Notes: generated by a model from the sequence alone, not told the origin. A stretch of DNA of 14,520 nucleotides from Fibrobacter sp. (GCA_016295375.1 JAEDLI010000060.1:1-14520); one strand, 5' to 3'; numbered from the stretch's first letter, positions 7,279-14,385 are shown. Program-made: numbers and translations.

Positions 7279-7285
7279 TACTCCC

Positions 7286-8458
7286 ATGGAACAGGGATCG
7301 GTAAATTCAGCCATTGACTCCATACTCACGGAGCAGAGGCTAAAGAACATCGTCTATCCGGCCAGGCTTTTCCGGGCCAGGCTGAACGAGGAATTCTTGC
7401 GGGCAAACCGCACCCGCAAGCCCTTCATCTTTGTCCAGATTTACGCCCACCAGTTCGACCTGTTGGGCTGGGCATGGCCGAACCAGACCGTAGAGCAGAC
7501 CTGGCGAATCAGCCTCCTTACCATGTTCTCCCACCTCCGGTTCATCGATGTCATCGGCTACCTTTCCGACGGCAACGGCATCGGAGTCATCCTGCTGAAT
7601 TCCGACCTTTCCACCCTAGAGAATATTCGAAAAGAGATCCTTCACAGGCTAAACGACGCGGGCCTTATCCAGAACCTGCGGCACAAGCCCAAGAAGCCTA
7701 TCTTCAAGGCCTACCTCTATACCGGCCTCCAAGAAAAGGACAACTTGGAACTGGCCGACACCATCAAGGAATTCAACAGCACCAACGGCAGTTTCTTCCG
7801 CGTTGACCGCCTGAACATGGACCACATCTGGCCCCACCCCCACAAAATCCGCTTTCGGCATATCATCAAGCGGTGCGTGGACTTTACAGGCGCCCTGCTG
7901 GGCCTGATTATCCTTTCGCCGGTGCTTTTATTCTGTGCCCTGGCTGTAAAGATCAGCGACCCCAAGGGGCCCATCATCTTCAAGCAGACCCGCGTAGGCA
8001 AGAACGGCTCGTTGTTCACCATGTACAAGTTCCGCAGCATGTATGTCGATGCCGAAGAACGAAAAAAAGATCTGATGGCCCTGAACGAAACCGGCGGAAA
8101 GACATTCAAAATCAAGAACGACCCCCGCATCTATCCCTTCGGCCGCATCCTCCGCAAGTTCAGCCTGGACGAACTTCCCCAGCTGGTGAACATCATCAAC
8201 GGAGACATGTCCATCGTGGGGCCCCGTCCGCCTCTCCCCGAAGAGGTGAAAACCTACGAACCCTGGCACCGCATGCGCCTTTCCGTAACCCCCGGACTCA
8301 CCTGCATCTGGCAGGTCAGCGGTCGCAGCAACATCAGCTTCGAAGGGCAGATGCGCCTGGACAACGACTACATCCGCCGTGGCGGCAAGCTGGCCGACGA
8401 CTTCAAGCTCATCCTCAAGACCTTCAAGGTCGTGTTCAAGGGCGAAGGGGCGTATTAG
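7286..8458 (+). CDS. Sugar transferase (polyprenyl glycosylphosphotransferase) with GGDEF-like N-terminal domain
   Basis: A 390-residue protein from ATG 7286; the TTG at 7220 would add a segment overlapping promoter-like DNA. Residues about 190-390 are a complete bacterial sugar transferase domain: hydrophobic helix 200-222, GPIIFKQTRVG, YKFRSMYVDAEER (247-259), SLDELPQL with the catalytic Asp-Glu 295-296, GDMSIVGPRPPLPEE and TPGLTCIWQVSGR. Unlike the 4326-5777 paralogue it has no multi-pass membrane part. Instead residues 24-123 resemble a degenerate GGDEF fold: RLNEEFLRANRTRKPFIFVQIYAHQF, then DVIGYLSDGNGIGVILLNSDL where GGDEF proteins have DVVGRLGGDEFAVLLPxTD. The signature and metal-binding Asp are lost, so cyclase activity is not expected. 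The GGDEF reading is inference; the transferase call is firm. Its stop codon is the first TAG of array C. Confidence 0.88.
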   Translation: MEQGSVNSAIDSILTEQRLKNIVYPARLFRARLNEEFLRANRTRKPFIFVQIYAHQFDLLGWAWPNQTVEQTWRISLLTMFSHLRFIDVIGYLSDGNGIGVILLNSDLSTLENIRKEILHRLNDAGLIQNLRHKPKKPIFKAYLYTGLQEKDNLELADTIKEFNSTNGSFFRVDRLNMDHIWPHPHKIRFRHIIKRCVDFTGALLGLIILSPVLLFCALAVKISDPKGPIIFKQTRVGKNGSLFTMYKFRSMYVDAEERKKDLMALNETGGKTFKIKNDPRIYPFGRILRKFSLDELPQLVNIINGDMSIVGPRPPLPEEVKTYEPWHRMRLSVTPGLTCIWQVSGRSNISFEGQMRLDNDYIRRGGKLADDFKLILKTFKVVFKGEGAY

Positions 8459-8524
8459 GGGTTAGGATTTAGGGGTTAGGATCTAGGGGCTAGGTAATAG
8501 GTCTTAGGTTTTAGGGCCGCAGGT
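8455..8524 (+). repeat. Heptamer array C
   Basis: Nine uninterrupted 7-bp steps (8455-8517), each with AGG at the same phase; variants include TTAGGGG, TTAGGAT, CTAGGGG, CTAGGTA, ATAGGTC and TTAGGTT, followed by a degenerate CGCAGGT. TAG of the first unit (8456-8458) is the stop codon of the sugar transferase. This is the longest and cleanest array in the window. Confidence 0.9.
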
Positions 8525-8546
8525 TTCAAGAAGTGTCATCCAGAAC
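8522..8546 (+). repeat. Conserved 25-nt tail of array C
   Basis: The 25 bases starting GGTTTCAAGAAG and containing GTCATCCAGA match 12073-12097 at the end of array D with two differences (T/C at 8534 and A/G at 8545). The second half resembles the GTCAT head of the palindromic elements, so it may be a fused half-element. Confidence 0.75.
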
Positions 8547-8560
8547 GATTCCTTTTTTCG

Positions 8561-8583
8561 TCATCCTCGCGCAGGCGAGGATC
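8561..8583 (+). repeat. REP-like palindrome upstream of the DUF58 gene
   Basis: After GTC, an 8-bp perfect stem ATCCTCGC (8563-8570) with GCGAGGAT (8575-8582) and loop GCAG. Same dimensions and head as the palindromes at 3334-3356 and 9632-9652. A run of six T lies before it on the plus strand, so on the minus strand it is preceded, not followed, by stem and then an A-rich tract; it is not an obvious terminator for the plus-strand gene upstream. Confidence 0.7.
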
Positions 8584-8603
8584 CGCTTGAAGTGTCTATG
8601 GTT

Positions 8604-8681
8604 AGGGGAAAGCCTTCCCCTGGCTCGCACAACGCCAGCGTTGTTGCTCACCACCCCTTCCAGCGGGGGCTCTCCCCCCGC
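8604..8681. repeat. Cluster of three consecutive hairpins
   Basis: Three perfect stem-loops follow each other without coding sequence: AGGGGAA/TTCCCCT (8604-8621, loop AGCC), ACAACGC/GCGTTGT (8629-8644, 2-nt spacer) and GCGGGGG/CCCCCGC (8663-8681). With array C, its tail and the REP-like element they fill the 272-nt gap between the sugar transferase and the DUF58 gene. Looks like a composite repeat or structured leader remnant; function unknown. Confidence 0.6.
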
Positions 8682-8692
8682 AACGCCCCCGT

Positions 8693-8721
8693 TTGCCTTG
8701 CAGCCGTAAACTTTGTATATT
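8693..8721 (+). promoter_or_regulatory. Probable promoter of the DUF58 gene
   Basis: TTGCCT (8693-8698) and TATATT (8716-8721) are separated by 17 bp. The ATG at 8731 is only 9 nt after the -10 box, so the transcript would begin within a few bases of the start codon; there is no room for a normal Shine-Dalgarno. Confidence 0.5.
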
Positions 8722-8730
8722 GTGGACGAA

Positions 8731-9621
<891 letters not shown>

Positions 9622-9631
9622 CAGTTGCCAG

Positions 9632-9652
9632 ATTCCGGCTCAAGGCCGGAAT
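9632..9652 (-). repeat. REP-like palindrome overlapping the 3' end of the EF-G-like gene
   Basis: An 8-bp perfect stem ATTCCGGC (9632-9639) with GCCGGAAT (9645-9652). On the minus strand it is preceded by GTC and has loop CTTGA, as does the element at 3334-3356. The stop codon TGA of the minus-strand GTPase (9642-9640) lies in its loop, and the last residues SFRP are encoded by its stem. It sits between two convergent genes only 18 nt apart. Confidence 0.75.
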
Positions 9653-11619
9653 GACGCAGGAATCGGCCGATACCCGAGCAACTTCATGCTGTAGAGCGCA
9701 GTGCCCTTGCTGATGCTGCGCACGCCGGTAGCATAGCCGAAAATTTTTCGCAGCGGAACTTCCGCCTTCAAAAAGTGGGTCTTGCCGTCGCCGCCGATTT
9801 CTTTCACCTTGCCGTCCCGCGACTGGATATCGCCGGTCACGAGCCCGGCAAAGTTCACGGGGCATTCCAGAGAAAGTTCCATGATGGGCTCGTAAAGTTC
9901 CACATCAGCAGGCTTGATCAGTTTTGTAACCGCATCGGCGCAGGCCTTCTTGATCATAGGCGGGAGCGCCCCCTCAGTCCAGGTGAACTCGTGGACCTCA
10001 AAGCGCACGCCTACCAGCGCTCCCTTGCCGAGAATCCCAACCTCGGCAGATTCCAGCAGGGCCGAGCGGACACCGGCCAGAATCTCACGAGGAGCCGTCT
10101 CCAAAAATTCCGCAGAAAGTCGTATGTCGTGGGCATCGCCTTCCAAAGGCGTCGCCGAAAGCTTGATGGAAATCTTGTGGGGCCCAAGCTGGAAGGAATT
10201 TTCCACAGGGCCCACCTCGCGACATAAACGCTCTTGCCAGCGCACCTCTGGGCTGCCTGCCTTCACTTCGCAACCGAATTCCCGCTTCAGGCGCGAAAGC
10301 AGCACATCCAGCTGGACCTCGCCTACGGTATGCAAGTACCAGAAACCGCCGTCATCCTTCTGGACGCGGAAACTGGGGTCCATACGGCCAAGCATATTCA
10401 GGCTCTTGTCCACATGCAAAAAGTCCTCGGAACCCAGGCACTCCACGCGGGTCTGCAAAAGCGGTTGGTACCTGTCGCGGATGGAGGCATGAGGTCGCTC
10501 CCCCTGGTCGCTTTGAGGTATGGGGTCGCTCCGCCCTTCGGGCGTCACTTTGAGAATCTCTCCCAGTTCCGTCTCGAAAGGGGTGCGCATCGCGAAAATA
10601 TCGCCTGCACGGATTTCATCTACAGGCACCAGCAGGTTCGCCTTCAGTCTCGAAAACTCAAAGCCCGCAGGCCATGCCTTCCGTTCCAAATCCGTGTGGC
10701 TCCGGAATATGGAAATCTCCCCCACGCCCTTGAAATACCTGAGGCGTATCACCTGGCCCAGTTCGCCCTTGTGAAAGGCAGGCACCTCTGGCAAAAAGAA
10801 GGTCAGCGCCGTCGTGAGGCTCCGCACGCCAAAACCTTCCATGGCAGAGCCCGCATAGCACAGGGCGTAATCATCGCTTGCCGCCAGGGCCTTCAGCCCC
10901 CGCAAGAGAATCTTCGCCGGCACAGGCTTACCTTCCATGGCAAGCTTTAAAATCTCGTCGTCAAAATTGCTGGCAAATTCCACCGCCTCGGCGTAATGCT
11001 TTTTCAGGTCGTGGGCCTGATCCCAACCGTCATCCACGTTCCAGCCTTCGTCCACCACTTCTTCGCCGGTAGCGGAATGTTCCAGGCGGCTTTTGCTCAG
11101 CACGTCCAGCACGCCGGTCATCTTGCCGTCCCGATATTCCGGCAGCGTCATGAGCACCGGACGCACACCCAGGACCTCTTCGATGTTGATAAGGGTTTCG
11201 TCCAGGGAATAGTCGGGATTGTCCAGCTTGTTCACGAACAAAATCGTCCGAACGCCCGCCTCCCGGAGTTTCTTGAAAGCGGCCACCGTCTGGGTCTCTA
11301 CACCGCTGGCGGCACTCACCACAAGAATCGCCCCTTCCACCGCCGTGAGGGCCGTGTCCACCTCGGCGCCAAAATCCACGTGACCCGGCGTATCGATAAA
11401 ATTAAACCAGGTATCCTTCCACTCAAAGTGGGCCACGCCGCTTTCGATGGTGATGCCCCTGTCCTTCTCTTCGGGCAGGTAGTCCATAGTGGCAAGGCCT
11501 TCTTCTACGCGGCCCGGACGACGCACCTCCCCTGCCGTGAACAGAATCCGTTCCGACAAGGTGGTCTTGCCCGCATCCACATGGGCAAGGATGGCGATGT
11601 TCCGGACTGGCTGCGACAT
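9640..11619 (-). CDS. EF-G/TetM-family translational GTPase
   Basis: A 659-residue GTPase of the elongation factor G superfamily. G motifs: AHVDAGKT (12-19), RGITIES (54-60), DTPGHVDF (76-83), VNKLD (129-133) and CYAGSAMEGFGV. Domain II, a domain III/IV region (LETAPREILAGVRSALLESAEVGILG) and a domain V typical of EF-G (ECPVNFAGLVTGDIQSRDGKV, IFGYATGVRS) are present. It is shorter than canonical EF-G (about 700) and nearer in length to TetM-type protection proteins, but the GYAT-type C-terminus is EF-G-like. It is most likely a paralogous EF-G-like factor; ribosome rescue, back-translocation or drug protection cannot be chosen from sequence. Residues about 357-377 look like an insertion derived from the heptamer repeat family. 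The stop codon is in a REP-like palindrome. It follows the repeat-protein gene by 4 nt and has no own Shine-Dalgarno, suggesting coupling. Confidence 0.9.
   Translation of the reverse strand: MSQPVRNIAILAHVDAGKTTLSERILFTAGEVRRPGRVEEGLATMDYLPEEKDRGITIESGVAHFEWKDTWFNFIDTPGHVDFGAEVDTALTAVEGAILVVSAASGVETQTVAAFKKLREAGVRTILFVNKLDNPDYSLDETLINIEEVLGVRPVLMTLPEYRDGKMTGVLDVLSKSRLEHSATGEEVVDEGWNVDDGWDQAHDLKKHYAEAVEFASNFDDEILKLAMEGKPVPAKILLRGLKALAASDDYALCYAGSAMEGFGVRSLTTALTFFLPEVPAFHKGELGQVIRLRYFKGVGEISIFRSHTDLERKAWPAGFEFSRLKANLLVPVDEIRAGDIFAMRTPFETELGEILKVTPEGRSDPIPQSDQGERPHASIRDRYQPLLQTRVECLGSEDFLHVDKSLNMLGRMDPSFRVQKDDGGFWYLHTVGEVQLDVLLSRLKREFGCEVKAGSPEVRWQERLCREVGPVENSFQLGPHKISIKLSATPLEGDAHDIRLSAEFLETAPREILAGVRSALLESAEVGILGKGALVGVRFEVHEFTWTEGALPPMIKKACADAVTKLIKPADVELYEPIMELSLECPVNFAGLVTGDIQSRDGKVKEIGGDGKTHFLKAEVPLRKIFGYATGVRSISKGTALYSMKLLGYRPIPASFRP
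10490..10533 (+). repeat. Intragenic copy of the heptamer-family repeat inside the GTPase gene
   Basis: Plus-strand bases 10508-10525 match array D (12037-12054) at 15 of 18 positions, all differences being A/G, and 10490-10501 matches 12027-12038 at 11 of 12 (TGAGGTCGCTYC). TGGGGTCGCTCC repeats at 10521-10532, followed by a CGCCC-TTCG-GGCG hairpin (10532-10544). Read on the minus strand it stays open and encodes part of the peptide EGRSDPIPQSDQGERPH, where TetM/EF-G relatives have a much shorter link. Confidence 0.72.
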
Positions 11620-11623
11620 GGGC

Positions 11624-11977
11624 CTATTTTTTCAGTTGAGATTCCAGGAATTCCACACGGGCGGCCAAGTCCGCATAAAGTTTTTCCAGGGTTTCTAGGC
11701 GGGCATCGTGCTCCCGGTCCTTGATGGATTGGCGGTGCAGTTCCGAATCCTGCTCCTCGTTCTTGAAGTCCACGGAATTCAGGCGAAAATCGTGTTCCGC
11801 GTCCTTCGCCACCTGGGCCTTGATCTTGAATTCCTGCTCCCGTTCCTTGCTGTAGAGGGAATCGATACGCAGGTCGTGCTCATAATCCTTTTCGGCCTGG
11901 GCATCCAGGCGGGCATCGTGCTCCTGGTCCTTTTTCACAAGTTCGGATATGCGTTTATCCCGTTCAGCGTCTTGCAT
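11624..11977 (-). CDS. Coiled-coil protein built of 14-residue tandem repeats
   Basis: A 117-residue, highly charged protein with no signal peptide or membrane segment. Residues 14-111 are seven tandem 14-residue units with consensus xxKDxEHDxRLxxx, for example VKKDQEHDARLDAQ (14-27), AEKDYEHDLRIDSL (28-41) and SIKDREHDARLETL (84-97); the seventh unit is degenerate. Fourteen residues equal two heptads, and hydrophobic residues fall at regular places, so a long amphipathic helix or coiled coil is expected, ending in LESQLKK. ATG 11977 has AGGGG at a good distance and a promoter-like TACATT upstream. I recognise no family. It is the first gene of a probable two-gene operon with the EF-G-like GTPase (4-nt gap), so a role linked to that factor or to ribosomes is possible but unproven. 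Confidence 0.8.
   Translation of the reverse strand: MQDAERDKRISELVKKDQEHDARLDAQAEKDYEHDLRIDSLYSKEREQEFKIKAQVAKDAEHDFRLNSVDFKNEEQDSELHRQSIKDREHDARLETLEKLYADLAARVEFLESQLKK
11645..11938 (-). repeat. 42-bp tandem repeat region encoding the 14-residue units
   Basis: Seven consecutive 42-bp units in one frame. At DNA level the first and sixth units are nearly identical: 11907-11932 and 11697-11722 agree at 25 of 26 bases and are exactly 210 bp (five units) apart, although intervening units have diverged. This points to later duplication or gene conversion within the array. Confidence 0.78.
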
Positions 11978-12002
11978 AAAGTCCCCTTGGTAGTAGTAGG
12001 GA

Positions 12003-12008
12003 AATGTA
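12003..12008 (-). promoter_or_regulatory. Probable -10 box of the repeat-protein/GTPase operon
   Basis: TACATT on the minus strand lies 25 nt before the ATG at 11977 within TTACTACATTTCCC, nearly the same string as before hom. This would give a leader of roughly 18 nt that includes the AGGGG ribosome site. Array D begins 4 nt further upstream, so any -35 lies inside the array. Confidence 0.45.
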
Positions 12009-12012
12009 GTAA

Positions 12013-12077
12013 ATAGGTATGAGGTGTGAGGTCGCTTCGCTTTGGGGTGTGAGGTGTGGGGTATGAGGCTCGGGTTT
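12013..12077 (+). repeat. Heptamer array D (GT-rich type)
   Basis: Units ATAGGTA, TGAGGTG and TGAGGTC at 7-bp steps (12013-12033), a GCTTCGC interruption that shifts the phase by 2 nt, then TGGGGTG, TGAGGTG, TGGGGTA, TGAGGCT and CGGGTTT (12043-12077). It ends in the same GGTTTCAAGAAG tail as array C. The TAG core of arrays A-C is replaced here by TGAGG/TGGGG. Confidence 0.8.
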
Positions 12078-12097
12078 CAAGAAGCGTCATCCAGAGC
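12073..12097 (+). repeat. Conserved 25-nt tail of array D
   Basis: Matches 8522-8546 (tail of array C) at 23 of 25 positions. Downstream, 12098-12214 holds no gene: only a small hairpin GCCACT/AGTGGC (12176-12189) and unremarkable AT-rich sequence before array E. Confidence 0.72.
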
Positions 12098-12214
12098 AAC
12101 CGCAGATTGCAGTATATGAAACTAGGCAACTTGCTGCCGTAATTGAATTATACTCAAAGAGCATAACTCTACTAGGCCACTAAAGTGGCGAGTGTCGTTT
12201 AGGTTCGAAGGAAG

Positions 12215-12270
12215 CCTCGAGCCTCGCAACTCATTACACATTGCGGCGTAGCCGCCCACATTCCACATTA
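12215..12270 (-). repeat. Heptamer array E, beginning at the glnN stop codon
   Basis: On the minus strand eight 7-bp steps run from 12270 to 12215. Variants are TAATGTG, GAATGTG, AATGTGT, AATGAGT, TGCGAGG and CTCGAGG, with a 14-bp central block GGCGGCTACGCCGC that is itself a GCGGC/GCCGC hairpin (12243-12255). The TAA of the first unit is the stop codon of glnN. More degenerate than arrays A-C; the 7-bp period is clear in the units beside the hairpin and weaker at the far end. Confidence 0.62.
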
Positions 12271-14385
12271 GTAAATGAACAGCATTTCCCTGTACTTGGG
12301 CAAGGGCCAGCAGTCGTCGGGCACGATTTTTTCCAGAGCATCCACCACGCCGCGAAGATCCGCCATGGCGTCGAGAATATCCTCGTGGTCCTTCTCCAGG
12401 CAGGCTTCCATCTTGGCAATGGCGGCCATCAGTTCCGAAGAGCCTTCGCCCAGAGCCTTGGCGTAACTATCCAAGCCAGGGAATCCCTGGTTCAGGGCCA
12501 TTTCGTTGGTCTTGAGGGCCTTGGAGTAAGAATCCACCACCTTGGGCAAAATCACGTTCTTCGCCAGGTCACGGGCGATTTCCCCTTCGATATGGATACG
12601 CTTGTGGAAATCCTCCACGTTCACTTCGTAGCGGGATTCCATCTCGCGACGGTTCATCACGCCGTACTTCTCGAACAGGGCCACGTTCTCGTCTTTCACC
12701 AGGGCCTTCATGGCTTCCATGGAGGTCTTGATGTTAGGCAGCCCGCGGCGTTCCGCTTCGGCAATCCACTCGTCGGTATAGCCGTTGCCGTTGAAGATTA
12801 CGCGCTTGTGTTCCTTCACGATTTTCTGGAGAATCTTCTGCAGTCCCGTGTGGAAATTCTTCTCGTCCAGTTTTTCCAGCTGTTCCGCAATCATGTCGAA
12901 GGCTTCGGCCACGATGGTGTTCAGCACCACGTTGGGCTCGGAACAGCTCTGGCTAGAGCCCGGAGCGCGGAACTCGAACTTGTTTCCCGTAAAGGCGAAG
13001 GGACTCGTGCGGTTACGGTCGGTGGCATCGCGGGGCAGCGGCGGCAAGGCGTCGGCGCCAATCCGCATGGCACCCGCCTGCTTGCTGGACTTGGGCACGC
13101 CCTGTTCCAGCTGGTCGATGACATCCATCAGCTGATCACCAAGGTAGATAGACATAATCGCCGGAGGCGCCTCGTTGGCCCCCAGACGATGGTCGTTACC
13201 TGCTCCAGCCACCGTCATGCGGAGCAGGTCGGCGTGGGTATCCACCGCATAAATCACGGCGCAGAGGGCCGTCAAGAAAACAGCGTTCTGGTGCGGGTCC
13301 TTGCCGGGGTTCAGCAGGTTTCCATGACCGTAAGTAATGCTCCAGTTGTTGTGCTTGCCCGAACCGTTCACGCCGGCAAAGGGCTTTTCGTGGAGCAGGC
13401 AAACCAGACCGTGCCTATCCGCCACCTGACGGAGCACTTCCATAATCTGCATGTTGTGGTCGCAGGCCAGGTTCACCTCTTCAAAGATGGGAGCCAGTTC
13501 GAACTGGGCAGGAGCCACCTCGTTGTGGCGGGTCTTGGCCGGAATGCCAAGTTTCCACAGTTCCATTTCCACATCGTTCATAAAGTTCAATATACGGGTG
13601 GGAATGCTACCGAAGTAGTGGTCGTCCATCTGCTGGTGCTTGGCAGGCGTTGCGCCAAAGATGGTGCGTCCCGCCTGGTACAGGTCCGGCCGTTGCAGGT
13701 AAAAGCGCTTGTCGATCAAGAAATATTCCTGCTCGGCGCCAAGAGTCACGGTGGTCTTCTTGGGACTCGCCTTAAAACAGGTCATGAGCCTACGGGTGGA
13801 CTTGGAAAGAGCCTGCAAGCTGCGGAGCAGGGGCGTCTTCTTGTCCAGGGCCTCGCCGGTATAGCTGCAGAACGCCGTGGGAATGCAAAGGGTTGCGCCG
13901 TTGCCGTGACGCTTGATAAAAGCGGGGCTGGTGGGGTCCCAGGCGGTGTATCCGCGGGCCTCGAAGGTAGAGCGCAGACCCCCGCTGGGGAAACTGGAAG
14001 CGTCCGGCTCCCCCACAATCAGGTTCTTGCCGCTGAACACCATGATGGGCTTGCCCTCTTCCAGTTCCAAGAAGGAATCGTGCTTTTCGGCGGTAGAGCC
14101 GGTAAGGGGCTGGAACCAGTGGGTAAAGTGGGTAGCTCCACGGTCCAGGGCCCAGCGTTTCATGGCATGGGCCACTTCACTTGCGATGTTGGCGTCCAGG
14201 GGAGCGCCCTCGTCGATGGTGGCCAAAAGCTTTTCGCAGGTTTCCTTGGAAAGGTAGTTCCGCATGGCCCGGGCGTTGAACACGTCCTCGCCGAAATAGT
14301 CGATGTTTGCCGGCGTGGCGGGCTTGATGGGGGAGGCGGGTGCCGAAGCGATATCGTTGACGGTATTCTTGCGGGTGCTGATCAT
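12268..14385 (-). CDS. glnN: Type III glutamine synthetase
   Basis: A 705-residue enzyme making glutamine from glutamate, ammonia and ATP; GSIII enzymes are large dodecamers lacking the adenylylation control of GSI. ATG 14385 is chosen because AAAGGAC lies 6-9 nt upstream; the reading frame extends 23 codons further to a TTG but without support. GSIII signatures: THWFQPLTGSTAEKHD near residue 88, GEPDASSFPSGGLRSTFEARGY (about 124-145), GAEQEYFLID, RHNEVAPAQFELAP, KPFAGVNGSGKHNNWS, GANEAPPAIMSIYLG and DRNRTSPFAFTGNKFEFRAPGS, ending in the typical YREMLFIY. Length and motifs are complete. It is monocistronic here. Its stop codon is the first three bases of array E. Confidence 0.97.
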   Translation of the reverse strand: MISTRKNTVNDIASAPASPIKPATPANIDYFGEDVFNARAMRNYLSKETCEKLLATIDEGAPLDANIASEVAHAMKRWALDRGATHFTHWFQPLTGSTAEKHDSFLELEEGKPIMVFSGKNLIVGEPDASSFPSGGLRSTFEARGYTAWDPTSPAFIKRHGNGATLCIPTAFCSYTGEALDKKTPLLRSLQALSKSTRRLMTCFKASPKKTTVTLGAEQEYFLIDKRFYLQRPDLYQAGRTIFGATPAKHQQMDDHYFGSIPTRILNFMNDVEMELWKLGIPAKTRHNEVAPAQFELAPIFEEVNLACDHNMQIMEVLRQVADRHGLVCLLHEKPFAGVNGSGKHNNWSITYGHGNLLNPGKDPHQNAVFLTALCAVIYAVDTHADLLRMTVAGAGNDHRLGANEAPPAIMSIYLGDQLMDVIDQLEQGVPKSSKQAGAMRIGADALPPLPRDATDRNRTSPFAFTGNKFEFRAPGSSQSCSEPNVVLNTIVAEAFDMIAEQLEKLDEKNFHTGLQKILQKIVKEHKRVIFNGNGYTDEWIAEAERRGLPNIKTSMEAMKALVKDENVALFEKYGVMNRREMESRYEVNVEDFHKRIHIEGEIARDLAKNVILPKVVDSYSKALKTNEMALNQGFPGLDSYAKALGEGSSELMAAIAKMEACLEKDHEDILDAMADLRGVVDALEKIVPDDCWPLPKYREMLFIY

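Noticed and set aside
7220..7285. TTG-initiated extension of the second sugar transferase
   Set aside because: It would place the TATATT promoter-like box inside coding sequence and encodes no family-like residues; ATG 7286 is preferred.
9640..11619. Calling the GTPase a tetracycline resistance protein (TetM/TetQ)
   Set aside because: Domain V is EF-G-like and no mobile context is present, so resistance cannot be claimed from sequence.
12150..12230. Possible tRNA or tmRNA because of GGTTCGAA at 12202-12209
   Set aside because: No flanking T-arm stem, anticodon arm or acceptor pairing could be made.
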